Assembly: GCF_001730235.1 (NCBI RefSeq)
Contig: NZ_MIJF01000001.1
Location: forward strand, 97,987-161,986
From: Vulcanibacillus modesticaldus
GTDB taxonomy: Bacteria; Bacillota; Bacilli; Tepidibacillales; Tepidibacillaceae
DNA: 64,000 bases
Direction: 5' to 3'
Part shown: positions 29,940-39,142 of the stretch, piece by piece
Position numbering within the stretch: the first letter of the stretch is position 1
Layout: each line of letters opens with the position of its first letter
Made by a program: the position numbers and the translations under genes
The notes under the pieces: generated by a model
The model's input: the letters and a program-made list of their open reading frames with translations, nothing else
Database searches by the model: none
What the model was told of the DNA's origin: nothing

Positions 29940-31613
29940 TTGCCAAAGAACAAAGATAGATTACTGATTTTTGCATTGGGCGGTTTAGGTGAGATTGGCA
30001 AGAATATGTATGTCATTGAATACAGGAATGACATTGTGGTGATTGACTCGGGACTTAAATTCCCTGAAGAAGAGATGCTCGGAATTGACTTAGTAATACC
30101 TGATGTTACCTACTTAGTCGAAAATAAAGATAGGGTAAGGGCTATAATTCTTACCCATGGCCATGAGGATCATATTGGAGGTTTAGCCTACGTTTTAAAA
30201 GAAATCAATGTGCCAGTCTATGGTACTAAGTTGACCTTAGGTTTTGTGGAAAGTAAGTTGAAAGAAGCACAAATGTTAAATGAGTCAAAATTAATTTTAG
30301 TTAACAATAAATCAGAACTTAAGATCGGCTCTTTTAAAGTTTCATTCTTTAGGACTAATCACAGTGTTCCAGATTCTGTAGGAGTAGTGATCGAAACTCC
30401 TGAAGGTGTTATTGTACATACGGGAGACTTTAAATTTGATCTTACACCAGTAGATAATCAGATGGCTGATATTCATAAAATGGCTGAGATAGGTAATAAA
30501 GGGGTATTAGCATTACTTTCCGATAGTACAAATGCTGAACGAGAAGGATATACTGGTTCGGAACGCTCGGTTGGTGAAGCAATCAACGAAGTATTTAGGA
30601 AGGCGAAGCAGCGAATTATCGTTGCCACATTTGCTTCAAATATTCATCGTATTCAACAGGTTGTGGATGCGGCAAGTGCCTATGACAAAAAAATCGCCAT
30701 CGTAGGAAGAAGTATGGTGAATGTAGTTAACATCGGCATCGAACTAGGGTATCTCCATGTTCCTGAAGGTATGATCGTAGACGTTGAAGAGATCAATAAA
30801 TTACCAGCAGACAAGGTAGTCATCTTATCTACCGGGAGCCAAGGAGAACCGATGTCAGCTCTAACGAGGATGGCACGCTCAGCCCATCGACAAATAGATA
30901 TTTTACCGGGCGATACTGTCATTATTGCTGCTACACCTATACCAGGAAATGAAAAGTATGTTGCTAGAACTGTCGACCAACTATTTAGAGTTGGTGCCAA
31001 TGTTATTTATGGACCAGGCTCAATATCTGGTGTTCACGTTTCTGGACACGGAAGTCAGGAAGAATTAAAGCTGATGTTGAGCATTATGAAACCAAAATAT
31101 TTCATCCCAATCCATGGGGAATATAGAATGCTGAGACTACATTCAGATTTAGCAGAATCAATTGGTATTCCTAGAGAGAATATTTTCCTTTTAGACAATG
31201 GGGATACTGTAGAAATCTCCAAAGGTAAAGCCCGATACGGACCAAAAGTTCCAGTTGGTAATGTTTTAATTGATGGTTTGGGCGTTGGAGATGTTGGAAA
31301 TATCGTATTAAGAGACCGTAAATTACTATCACAAGATGGAATATTAGTCGTTGTAGTTACACTTAGTAAGCAAAATGCTACGATATTATCTGGACCAGAT
31401 ATTATTTCAAGAGGTTTTGTTTATGTTAGAGAATCTGAAGAATTATTAGATGAAGCAAATCGCATTGTCACTGCTACTTTACAAAAATTGATGATTGAAA
31501 ACGTAAACGAATGGTCTTCCTTAAAGACAAGCGTGAAAGAAGTTCTTGGTAGGTTCCTTTACGAGAAGACTAGAAGAAGACCAATGATTTTACCAATTAT
31601 CATGGAAGTATAA
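29940..31613 (+). CDS. rnjB: Ribonuclease J (RnjB-type by position)
   Basis: Metallo-beta-lactamase / beta-CASP nuclease with 5'-3' exo- and endoribonuclease activity in mRNA decay and rRNA maturation. LGGLGEIGKNMYVIE opens the fold, the zinc site is LTHGHEDHIGG near residue 74, and GEYRML is in the beta-CASP part; a C-terminal domain follows. Position between dapA and tepA matches B. subtilis rnjB. AGGAGG at 29927-29932 is one base from ATG 29934, so TTG 29940 is the likely start; 557 residues. Confidence 0.92.
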   Translation: MPKNKDRLLIFALGGLGEIGKNMYVIEYRNDIVVIDSGLKFPEEEMLGIDLVIPDVTYLVENKDRVRAIILTHGHEDHIGGLAYVLKEINVPVYGTKLTLGFVESKLKEAQMLNESKLILVNNKSELKIGSFKVSFFRTNHSVPDSVGVVIETPEGVIVHTGDFKFDLTPVDNQMADIHKMAEIGNKGVLALLSDSTNAEREGYTGSERSVGEAINEVFRKAKQRIIVATFASNIHRIQQVVDAASAYDKKIAIVGRSMVNVVNIGIELGYLHVPEGMIVDVEEINKLPADKVVILSTGSQGEPMSALTRMARSAHRQIDILPGDTVIIAATPIPGNEKYVARTVDQLFRVGANVIYGPGSISGVHVSGHGSQEELKLMLSIMKPKYFIPIHGEYRMLRLHSDLAESIGIPRENIFLLDNGDTVEISKGKARYGPKVPVGNVLIDGLGVGDVGNIVLRDRKLLSQDGILVVVVTLSKQNATILSGPDIISRGFVYVRESEELLDEANRIVTATLQKLMIENVNEWSSLKTSVKEVLGRFLYEKTRRRPMILPIIMEV

Positions 31614-31633
31614 CGTTAAAATATAATTTATGA

Positions 31634-31674
31634 AAAAGCAACCTTTAGCCAACGGGCAATAAAGGTTGCTTTTC
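31634..31674 (+). terminator. Terminator after RNase J gene
   Basis: AAAAGCAACCTTTA (about 31634-31647) pairs with TAAAGGTTGCTTTT (31660-31673) around a 12-base loop. Long stem plus T residues. Confidence 0.85.
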
Positions 31675-31730
31675 TTTATGCATTTTTTTCTTTTTTACAG
31701 TAATACTAAACACATAAGGGAGGAATCAAA

Positions 31731-32504
31731 ATGAGATTGGAAAATGATCACAATACATCAATTGATCCATCTGAACCTGTAACTCCAAATCCAGAAAAGG
31801 ATGAAAAAGATAATCAACCAAAAAAAACCTTAGCAGACACGATTCAAGCATTAGGTCAAACTAACGTACCTGCTCATGAAAGTAATATTTTTACACTGAG
31901 CATCATTGGTCAAATTGAAGGTCATGTAGTTTTACCTCCACAAAATAAAACGACCAAATATGAGCATATAATTCCACAATTAGTTGCTGCAGAGCAAAAT
32001 CCCAAAATCGAAGGGATATTAATTATCTTAAACACAGTAGGTGGAGATGTTGAGGCTGGTTTGGCCCTTGCAGAAATGATTGCATCTATGTCCAAACCAA
32101 CCGTTACTATCGTTTTAGGTGGGGGTCATTCAATCGGTGTACCAATTGCTGTATCAGCAGATTATTCGTTTATAGCGGAAACAGCAACAATGACCATTCA
32201 TCCAGTCCGGTTGACAGGATTAGTAATTGGTGTGCCACAAACATTTGAATATTTAGATAAGATGCAGGATAGAGTCGTTAAATTTATAACAGCACACTCG
32301 AAGATTTCTGAGGAAAAGTTCAAAGAATTAATGTTTAAGACTGGTGAGTTAACTCGAGATATTGGAACTAATGTAGTTGGTCCTGACGCAGTGAAATATG
32401 GATTAATCGACCAAGTTGGCGGATTGGGAGATGCTTTGAATGAATTAAATAGAAGGATTGAAGATAATAAGAAAAATAAAAATGAACAGGGTGTTGTTCA
32501 ATGA
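31731..32504 (+). CDS. tepA: ClpP-like serine protease TepA
   Basis: ClpP-fold cytosolic protein; B. subtilis TepA (YmfB) has been linked to protein translocation and to clearance of spore proteins. The first 45 residues are hydrophilic, then the ClpP fold: [16 protein letters not shown], the Ser in [14 protein letters not shown] and the His in [11 protein letters not shown] are in positions expected for a catalytic pair. 257 residues. AAGGGAGG precedes the ATG. Its stop overlaps ylzJ (ATGA). Confidence 0.88.
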   Translation: MRLENDHNTSIDPSEPVTPNPEKDEKDNQPKKTLADTIQALGQTNVPAHESNIFTLSIIGQIEGHVVLPPQNKTTKYEHIIPQLVAAEQNPKIEGILIILNTVGGDVEAGLALAEMIASMSKPTVTIVLGGGHSIGVPIAVSADYSFIAETATMTIHPVRLTGLVIGVPQTFEYLDKMQDRVVKFITAHSKISEEKFKELMFKTGELTRDIGTNVVGPDAVKYGLIDQVGGLGDALNELNRRIEDNKKNKNEQGVVQ

Positions 32505-32722
32505 TTATCTATAGTACAGTGCCAACTGAAATTATCTTCGAAGGTTATGACCAAATGAAACTGAATTACAGAGAAATTCAATTTGGCCATATAAAAATGA
32601 TCGTTGAGCAATTATCTGACTCTGAAGGAAGAATAGTCAGGCTAATAAGTCCGATCGCACAAGATTATCTTAATCCTCAATACCAACCCGGAAGTTTGAT
32701 TCAATTCAGACCAAATTTTTAA
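32501..32722 (+). CDS. ylzJ: YlzJ-like protein
   Basis: 73-residue conserved protein of unknown function, B. subtilis ylzJ family. It starts [17 protein letters not shown] and ends with the typical [13 protein letters not shown]. The ATG overlaps the tepA stop, so it is translated from the same mRNA. The tepA-ylzJ pairing is conserved in Bacillales, which suggests a shared task. Confidence 0.85.
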   Translation: MIIYSTVPTEIIFEGYDQMKLNYREIQFGHIKMIVEQLSDSEGRIVRLISPIAQDYLNPQYQPGSLIQFRPNF

Positions 32723-32736
32723 TTCAGTCTCAAAAG

Positions 32737-32773
32737 TCCCCGATAGTAAAAATATACTATGGGGGATTTTTTT
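32737..32773 (+). terminator. Terminator after ylzJ
   Basis: TCCCC-G-ATAGTA (32737-32748) pairs with TACTAT-G-GGGGA (32755-32766) with one G-G mismatch, followed by seven T. Confidence 0.85.
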
Positions 32774-32791
32774 AATATTCGGATTGAAGAG

Positions 32792-32817
32792 AACCCCCTA
32801 ATTCTATGGGGTTTTTA
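32792..32817 (+). terminator. Second, tandem terminator after ylzJ
   Basis: AACCCC and GGGGTT (ending 32813) around a short A+T loop, followed by more T. It lies 20 bases after the first terminator and insulates spoIIIE. Confidence 0.7.
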
Positions 32818-32843
32818 TCATATTTTATACTTATTATTAACTG

Positions 32844-32870
32844 TTGTTTCCTTTACACCCATGATATAAT
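32844..32870 (+). promoter_or_regulatory. Candidate extended -10 promoter for spoIIIE
   Basis: TGATATAAT: TG at 32862-32863 and TATAAT at 32865-32870. The upstream TTGTTT (32844-32849) is only 15 bases away, so recognition would lean on the extended -10. Leader about 120 bases, without a clear fold. Confidence 0.55.
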
Positions 32871-32997
32871 ATCTATGAAATGCAATGTGAACAAGTATTG
32901 TACGCGTTTCTAGGAATGAAAATCTGACTGAATTCGCACTTTGTAAAATTAATGATTTACGATTTTAAAGCTCATATGAGAAAATGGGTGGGTTAAT

Positions 32998-35304
32998 ATG
33001 GCAAAAAAAACTAGAAAAAGAAAACAGAAGATAAAACAGAATTTAAAATATGAACTATACGGACTCATTACTTTAGCTGTTTTTATAATTGAAATTTCTC
33101 AAATGGGTAAGGTGGGTTATTGGTTTAATGCCTTTTTTAGATTATTAGTTGGTACATGGGACTTTGCTATTAGTTTATTAGGAATCTATATTGCATTATA
33201 TATGATGGTTAAAAGAAGTCTTCCAAATAAAATGACGATGAGGAGTAGCGGTCTATTCTTTATTTTTCTCGCAATAATAATGTATAGTCATCTAAAATTT
33301 GTAGATATATTACAAAATGGTGGGAATTACACTGATGTAAATATTCTTTCTGTCACATGGCAAGCATTAGCTGAAGAAAGGTCCAATGGTACGATTAATG
33401 ATGTTGGTGGCGGAATGCTTGGAGCAATATTTTACCTTCTCTTTAATTATCTATTTGATGATTTTGGTACTAGATTAATGATCATCACTTTTGCATTGAT
33501 CGGATTTTTGCTTACCTTTAATTTTTCTTATGTAGAATTAATCAAGAAGATAAAAATAGTTGTTCAAAGAGTTATCGATAATATCGAAAGACGTATAAAA
33601 GAATTACTTTTACTATTAGTTGATAAAAGAAGGGATAAGAAGGAGCAGCATCGAAGAAAAGAACAAGACAAAAATTCTAACTTTGATTTTGAAGAAAATA
33701 ATGAACCAGTTATTCATGATTTTTTAGAACGTACACAAAATTTGGATGAACAACAACCTAATATAAATGAACAAATATTAAATATCGAACCAACTAAGGA
33801 TAACATTAATAGTGGAGAAGAGGCTCAAGAGATCGCCTTACAAGGTGTTTCTTTAGAAAAAATCAAAGAAGAGGAGGAATTTTATCGACTCCCTCCTTAC
33901 GCACTTTTAAATCAAGCAAATATCTCTGACCAAAAAAGTGAGTTTAGAGATATAAGTAATAATGCCAAAAAGCTAGAAGTGACACTAGAAAGTTTTGGGG
34001 TAAAAGCTAAAGTCACACAGATACATAGGGGTCCTGCAGTTACACGTTATGAAATTCAACCAGATATTGGTGTGAAGGTCAGTCGGATAGTAAATTTGGC
34101 TGACGATATTGCCTTATCTCTTGCTGCCAAAGACATCAGAATTGAAGCGCCAATACCAGGAAAAGCAGCAATTGGAGTTGAAGTTCCCAATTCTGAAATT
34201 GCTATAGTAACTTTAAGAGAAGTATTAGAAAGTAGAGAATTTTATGAGTCGAAATCAAAATTGAGTATTGCTTTAGGACGAGATATTTCTGGACAACCTA
34301 TTATAGGTGACTTGGGAAAGATGCCTCATCTTTTAGTTGCTGGGGCAACAGGATCTGGCAAAAGTGTTTGTATTAATGTAATGGTAACGAGTATCTTATT
34401 TAAGGCTAAGCCAAGTGAAGTTAAATTATTAATGATAGACCCTAAGATGGTTGAACTGAATGTATATAATGGAATTCCACATTTATTAGCACCTGTGGTA
34501 ACGGATCCTAAAAAAGCTTCGAAGGCTTTGAAGATGATCGTCAATGAAATGGAAAAAAGATATGAAAAATTCGCAGAGAAAGGTGCTAAGGATATTGAAA
34601 GATATAACGAAATGATCAAGAATCAACCATTTACAGATGAGCAAAAACTCTTGCCATATATTGTTGTTATTATAGATGAGTTAGCTGACTTAATGATGGT
34701 GGCTCCTAACGATGTAGAAGATGCTATTATCCGATTAGCACAAAAAGCAAGAGCGGCAGGTATACATTTAATTGTAGCTACTCAGCGTCCATCGGTTGAC
34801 GTGATCACGGGATTAATTAAGGCTAACATTCCGTCGCGTATCGCGTTTGGTGTCTCTTCACAAACTGACTCAAGGACAATTATCGATATTGGAGGGGCTG
34901 AGAAATTGCTTGGAAGAGGAGACATGCTCTTTCTACCAGTTGGATTTTCAAAACCTGTAAGAATCCAAGGCGCATTTATTTCAGATTTGGAAGTTGAGAA
35001 TGTTGTTCAATTTGTTAAAGATCAACAAGAACCAGATTATCAAACAGAAATGATTCCAGATTTAAATCAAAGTAATGAAAACGATACTGTTGAAGATGAG
35101 CTGTTTTATGATGCAGTTAAGATTATTGTAGAAAGCAATCAAGCTTCCGTATCTTTATTACAAAGAAGGTTGAGGATTGGTTATACGAGGGCTGCACGTT
35201 TAATTGATGAAATGGAAGCAAAGGGAATTGTCGGACCATATGAAGGTAGCAAACCACGTAAAGTGTTGATAACAGCAGATAAATATCAGCAGATATCTAG
35301 TTGA
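32998..35304 (+). CDS. spoIIIE: DNA translocase SpoIIIE/FtsK
   Basis: Septal DNA pump that moves the chromosome into the forespore. The N-terminus has about four membrane segments (roughly residues 19-37, 47-70, 80-95 and 137-170), then a charged linker (200-300), the RecA-like motor with Walker [13 protein letters not shown] near residue 449, Walker [13 protein letters not shown], and the C-terminal winged-helix gamma domain (about 700-768) with [19 protein letters not shown] that reads skewed DNA motifs. 768 residues, intact. Position before ymfC matches B. subtilis. Confidence 0.96.
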   Translation: MAKKTRKRKQKIKQNLKYELYGLITLAVFIIEISQMGKVGYWFNAFFRLLVGTWDFAISLLGIYIALYMMVKRSLPNKMTMRSSGLFFIFLAIIMYSHLKFVDILQNGGNYTDVNILSVTWQALAEERSNGTINDVGGGMLGAIFYLLFNYLFDDFGTRLMIITFALIGFLLTFNFSYVELIKKIKIVVQRVIDNIERRIKELLLLLVDKRRDKKEQHRRKEQDKNSNFDFEENNEPVIHDFLERTQNLDEQQPNINEQILNIEPTKDNINSGEEAQEIALQGVSLEKIKEEEEFYRLPPYALLNQANISDQKSEFRDISNNAKKLEVTLESFGVKAKVTQIHRGPAVTRYEIQPDIGVKVSRIVNLADDIALSLAAKDIRIEAPIPGKAAIGVEVPNSEIAIVTLREVLESREFYESKSKLSIALGRDISGQPIIGDLGKMPHLLVAGATGSGKSVCINVMVTSILFKAKPSEVKLLMIDPKMVELNVYNGIPHLLAPVVTDPKKASKALKMIVNEMEKRYEKFAEKGAKDIERYNEMIKNQPFTDEQKLLPYIVVIIDELADLMMVAPNDVEDAIIRLAQKARAAGIHLIVATQRPSVDVITGLIKANIPSRIAFGVSSQTDSRTIIDIGGAEKLLGRGDMLFLPVGFSKPVRIQGAFISDLEVENVVQFVKDQQEPDYQTEMIPDLNQSNENDTVEDELFYDAVKIIVESNQASVSLLQRRLRIGYTRAARLIDEMEAKGIVGPYEGSKPRKVLITADKYQQISS

Positions 35305-35360
35305 ATTTCGCAAAAAGCATTTAAGTTAACATATTTTTAAAAAATTTTTTTTAAAAGATA

Positions 35361-35389
35361 TTGATTTTCTATTAAAAAAAAGGAATAAT
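35361..35389 (+). promoter_or_regulatory. Candidate sigma-A promoter of the GntR regulator gene
   Basis: TTGATT (35361-35366) and AATAAT (35384-35389) with a 17-base spacer. The two palindromic operators start five bases downstream of the -10, so they would cover the transcription start. Confidence 0.6.
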
Positions 35390-35393
35390 AGAC

Positions 35394-35427
35394 GTATGAC
35401 GTCGTACAAATATGTATGACGTCATAC
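35394..35427 (+). promoter_or_regulatory. Tandem GntR-type operators
   Basis: GTATGACGTCGTAC (35394-35407, near-palindrome) and GTATGACGTCATAC (35414-35427, perfect palindrome), exactly 20 bases apart centre to centre, so on the same face of the helix. They lie between the promoter and the gene for a GntR/HutC regulator and have the GT...AC ends common to this family. Autoregulation, and perhaps control of the downstream importer, is the likely purpose. Confidence 0.75.
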
Positions 35428-35505
35428 AAGTGACAACCATAATACATAGGTATGCAATACAATGTAAAGGGTTTCAGCAATTGTTGAAGTGAGAGGAATG
35501 TAAAG

Positions 35506-36231
35506 ATGACCTTAAGATCAGATAACAGACCTTTATATTTACTTGTAATTGATAAGATAAAACAGGATATTGAAAATGGGGTATTACAACCAGGTAATAG
35601 ATTACCATCAGAGTTTGTATTGTCTAAACAATTAGGTGTGAGTAGAGCGACATTACGTGAAGCTCTAAGAATACTTGAAGATGAAAATGTCGTAATTCGT
35701 AAACATGGTGTAGGCACATTTGTGAACGCTAAACCCGTTTTCACGAGTGGAATTGAAGAACTTAACAGTATAACTAATATGATTGAAAAAAATAATCAAA
35801 AAGCAGGAACGATTTTTTTAAGTAACGAATTTATAACTGCTTCCAAATCAGACATTAAGGCGCTCAAGATAAATGAAGGAGATAAGATAATTAGGATTGA
35901 GCGTATCATGACAGCTGATAATGAACCAGTTGTTTATTGTATTGATAAGATTCCTGAAAGCGTTTTACCACAGGATTTCGAATTAAAAGAAGAAAGCTCA
36001 ATGTTTCAGATATTAGAACAACATGCTGATATACATATATCTTATGCTGTTGCTGATATCGAACCTATTGGCAGTCATGAAAAAATATCATCATTGTTAC
36101 AATCTCCACCTGAATCTTCATTATTAGTTCTGCGGCAAGTTCATTATGACATTATGGATCGCCCAGTTCTAAGCTCTGTGAATTACTTTAGAGCTGATAA
36201 GTTTAGGTTTCAGGTGATAAGAAGGAGATAG
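35506..36231 (+). CDS. GntR/HutC-family transcriptional regulator (YmfC-like)
   Basis: The N-terminal winged helix-turn-helix (about 8-72) has the typical RLPSEFVLSKQLGVSRATL and LREALRILEDENVVIRKHG; the C-terminal UTRA ligand domain (about 95-235) contains GDKIIRIERIM and SLLVLRQVHYDIMDRPV. 241 residues. GAGAGGAATG lies upstream of the ATG. It occupies the place of B. subtilis ymfC after spoIIIE and precedes a nucleoside-type importer, so a nucleoside or related ligand is plausible but not shown. Confidence 0.88.
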   Translation: MTLRSDNRPLYLLVIDKIKQDIENGVLQPGNRLPSEFVLSKQLGVSRATLREALRILEDENVVIRKHGVGTFVNAKPVFTSGIEELNSITNMIEKNNQKAGTIFLSNEFITASKSDIKALKINEGDKIIRIERIMTADNEPVVYCIDKIPESVLPQDFELKEESSMFQILEQHADIHISYAVADIEPIGSHEKISSLLQSPPESSLLVLRQVHYDIMDRPVLSSVNYFRADKFRFQVIRRR

Positions 36232-36330
36232 AATCGTTAATGTATAAAAGGAGGTGAAGCTAGGGAATATAATACTAATTGATTTTAACTAGTGCCTAAT
36301 AATTCATTTAATTTCAGGGGGGTTAATAAA

Positions 36331-37356
36331 TTGAAGAAGTATCTATTATTATTGATTTTAGTACTTGGAATATCCACATTGTTAGCTGGTTGTGGGACTG
36401 ACACTGAGAACGGTGCAGAAAACAACCAAGGAACAGAAGAATCTTTAGTAAAGATCGGAATGGTAACTGACGTTGGTGGAGTTAACGACAACTCTTTTAA
36501 CCAAAGTGCTTGGGAAGGTCTTCAACTTTTAGATAAGGATTTAAAAGGAGAAGTTAAAGTTGATTTTGCTCAAAGTACAAGTGACGCTGAATATATCCCT
36601 AACTTAACTCAATTCGTAAAAGCAGGTTGGGATTTAACTTGGGGTATTGGCTTCTTAATGGGAGACCACGTAAAAACTGTTGCTGAACAAAATCCAGAAG
36701 CTAAGTTAGCAATCATTGATGCAGTTGTAGATGCTCCAAACGTTGCATCTGTTACTTTCAAAGAGCATGAAGGTTCTTTCTTAGTAGGTGTTGTTGCTGG
36801 ATTAATGACTAAAACTGACAAAATCGGTTTTGTTGGTGGTATGGACATTCCTGTAATTGCTCGTTTTGATGCTGGTTTCACTGCAGGTGTAAAAGCTGCT
36901 AACCCAGACGCAAAGATTATCTACAACTACACAGGTGCATTTGATAAGCCAGACTTAGGTAAGGCTGCTGCTGCAACAATGTATGACCAAGGAGTAGACA
37001 TTATCTTCCACGCTGCAGGAGCAACTGGTGATGGTGTATTCAACGAAGCTAAAGCTCGTAAAGACGCTGGACAAGATGTATGGGTAATCGGTGTTGATAA
37101 AGACCAATCAATCACTTTCGGTGACGATATTACACTTACTTCTATGATGAAGCGCGTTGACCAAGCTGTTTATCGTGTTTCTAAGGAATTAGTTGATGGT
37201 GAATTTAAACCAGGTTTAATTCAACTAGGACTTAAAGAAAATGGTGTAGGATTACCTGCAGAAAATCCAAACATCCCTGCTGATGTTCTTGAAAAAGTTA
37301 ATGAGTTTAAGCAAAAGATCATCAATGGTGAAATTGAAGTACCATCTGAAAAATAA
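36331..37356 (+). CDS. BMP-family nucleoside-binding lipoprotein
   Basis: Substrate-binding lipoprotein of an ABC importer, like B. subtilis NupN/Med-type BMP proteins. The signal peptide MKKYLLLLILVLGIS ends in lipobox LLAGC, after which an Asp/Asn-rich linker leads into KIGMVTDVGGVNDNSFNQSA, the BMP opening. 341 residues from TTG 36331; AGGGGGG (36316-36322) decides this over the upstream frame. Codon use is shifted to C-ending AAC, GAC and TTC compared with neighbours, suggesting high expression. Confidence 0.92.
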   Translation: MKKYLLLLILVLGISTLLAGCGTDTENGAENNQGTEESLVKIGMVTDVGGVNDNSFNQSAWEGLQLLDKDLKGEVKVDFAQSTSDAEYIPNLTQFVKAGWDLTWGIGFLMGDHVKTVAEQNPEAKLAIIDAVVDAPNVASVTFKEHEGSFLVGVVAGLMTKTDKIGFVGGMDIPVIARFDAGFTAGVKAANPDAKIIYNYTGAFDKPDLGKAAAATMYDQGVDIIFHAAGATGDGVFNEAKARKDAGQDVWVIGVDKDQSITFGDDITLTSMMKRVDQAVYRVSKELVDGEFKPGLIQLGLKENGVGLPAENPNIPADVLEKVNEFKQKIINGEIEVPSEK

Positions 37357-37365
37357 TTATTAAAA

Positions 37366-37400
37366 AATATAGGCTAGTTTTTAAAAAACTAGCCTATATT
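37366..37400 (+). terminator. Long perfect hairpin between the BMP and ABC-ATPase genes
   Basis: A 17-base perfect inverted repeat: AATATAGGCTAGTTTTT (37366-37382) against AAAAACTAGCCTATATT (37384-37400). It is not followed by a T run, though the top of the stem is A/T. Probably partial termination or 3' protection of the lipoprotein mRNA so that the binding protein is made in excess of the transporter. Confidence 0.6.
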
Positions 37401-37600
37401 CCTCAAAATAATTACAATAAATGGCAATGAATGGACAATTTTACAAATGAAAGAAAATAATCGAATTGTTGGCAAATGATTAAAAATTAACTTATTAGAA
37501 TTAATTTAATAGGAAATTAATTTATTCTTGTTATTATTTTTAATTATATCACAATTATAAAAAAATTTGTTAATAATATCCCAGCAAAGGGTGGAGTTAA

Positions 37601-39142
37601 ATGAAAGATGTTAAATATGTAGTTGAAATGAGAGGAATTACAAAAAGATTTCCAGGAATTGTTGCTAATGATAGTATTTCTTTTAAAGTAAAAAAGGGAG
37701 AAATCCATGCTTTATTAGGTGAAAATGGGGCTGGTAAGTCAACCCTAATGAATATTCTATTCGGACTTTACGAACCAGATGAAGGTCAAATTTTCATCAA
37801 TGAACAAGCAGTTCAAATTACTGATCCAAATGTAGCTAATGACCTAGGAATCGGAATGGTGCACCAACACTTTATGTTGGTTGAGAACTTTACAGTTACA
37901 GAAAACATTATCCTTGGTTCAGAACCTAAAATGGGATTGAAAATAGATTATAATAAAGCAAGAGAACAAGTGCTTGAGTTATCTAAAAGGTATGGATTAC
38001 ATGTAGATCCAGATGCGAAAATTGAGGACATCTCAGTAGGTATGCAGCAAAGAGTAGAGATTTTAAAAACTTTGTATCGTGGAGCAGATATCATCATCTT
38101 TGATGAACCGACAGCAGTTTTAACTCCGCAAGAGATTGAAGATCTTATTGGCATTATGCGTAATCTTGTAAATGAAGGTAAATCAATTATCCTTATTACG
38201 CATAAGTTAAAAGAGATAATGGCAATCGCTGATAGTGTGACGATTATTAGGCGAGGTAAAGTTATTGATAGTTTAGCTGTTAAAGATACTAACCAAGATG
38301 AATTGGCTTCCAAGATGGTTGGTCGTGAAGTCACCTTTGCTGTTGATAAGAAACCTGCTGATCCAAAGGATGTTATTTTAAGAGTATCTGATGTTACAGC
38401 CAAGGATAATCGTGGGTTAACTGCATTAAATGAGATTTCTTTTGAAGTACGAGCTGGAGAAATCCTTGGAATTGCCGGAGTTGACGGTAATGGTCAAAGT
38501 GAATTAATTGAGGTAATTACAGGTCTTAGAAAAGTTGAATCTGGACAAGTTTACCTTAAAGATACTGATATAACTAATAATACTCCTAGGGAAATTTCTG
38601 AATCAGGGATATCTCATATACCTGAAGATAGACATAAGCGTGGATTAGTTCTTGACTTTACCATGGGTGAAAATCTAGTTCTTGAAACTTATTTTTATCC
38701 AGAATTTCAGACAAATAGGTTCTTAGACTACAATAAAATTAATACTCATGCTAAGAAATTAATTGAAGAGTTTGACGTAAGAACGCCTAGTGTAGATACT
38801 TTAGCTAGAGCGCTTTCTGGTGGTAACCAACAAAAAGCAATTATTGCCCGTGAAGTAGATAAAGATCCAGATCTTCTTATTGCTGCACAGCCAACAAGAG
38901 GATTGGATGTTGGGGCCATTGAGTTTATTCATAAACGTCTTGTAGAACAAAGAGATAAAGGAAAAGCAGTCTTGTTACTTTCCTTAGAATTAGACGAAAT
39001 CATGAATGTATCAGATAGAATTGCGGTTATCTATGAAGGAAAAATTGTAGGTGTTGTCGATCCTAAGAAAACATCCGAGAAGGAGCTTGGATTGATGATG
39101 GCTGGTGCAACAACAGAGGGGGTAAAAGCGGGTAATGAATAA
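37601..39142 (+). CDS. nupO: Nucleoside-type ABC importer ATPase, two ATPase domains
   Basis: Duplicated ABC ATPase of the RbsA/NupO class. First half: Walker A GENGAGKST at about residue 40, signature SVGMQQRVEIL, Walker B IIIFDEPTAVL. Second half: degenerate Walker A GVDGNGQSE near 293, signature SGGNQQKAIIARE near 405, and Walker B with AQPTRGLDVGA. 513 residues. GGGTGGAG precedes the ATG. It overlaps the next gene by 8 bases. NupNOPQ of B. subtilis imports guanosine; substrate here is inferred from similarity. Confidence 0.9.
   Translation: MKDVKYVVEMRGITKRFPGIVANDSISFKVKKGEIHALLGENGAGKSTLMNILFGLYEPDEGQIFINEQAVQITDPNVANDLGIGMVHQHFMLVENFTVTENIILGSEPKMGLKIDYNKAREQVLELSKRYGLHVDPDAKIEDISVGMQQRVEILKTLYRGADIIIFDEPTAVLTPQEIEDLIGIMRNLVNEGKSIILITHKLKEIMAIADSVTIIRRGKVIDSLAVKDTNQDELASKMVGREVTFAVDKKPADPKDVILRVSDVTAKDNRGLTALNEISFEVRAGEILGIAGVDGNGQSELIEVITGLRKVESGQVYLKDTDITNNTPREISESGISHIPEDRHKRGLVLDFTMGENLVLETYFYPEFQTNRFLDYNKINTHAKKLIEEFDVRTPSVDTLARALSGGNQQKAIIAREVDKDPDLLIAAQPTRGLDVGAIEFIHKRLVEQRDKGKAVLLLSLELDEIMNVSDRIAVIYEGKIVGVVDPKKTSEKELGLMMAGATTEGVKAGNE

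Noticed and set aside
36247..36260. SD-like AAAAGGAGGTGAAG without a gene, between the GntR gene and the lipoprotein gene
   Set aside because: No start codon at proper distance; the following short frames stop within a few codons.
37948..38403. 151-residue minus-strand open frame within the ABC ATPase gene
   Set aside because: Antisense shadow; the plus-strand product is conserved throughout.
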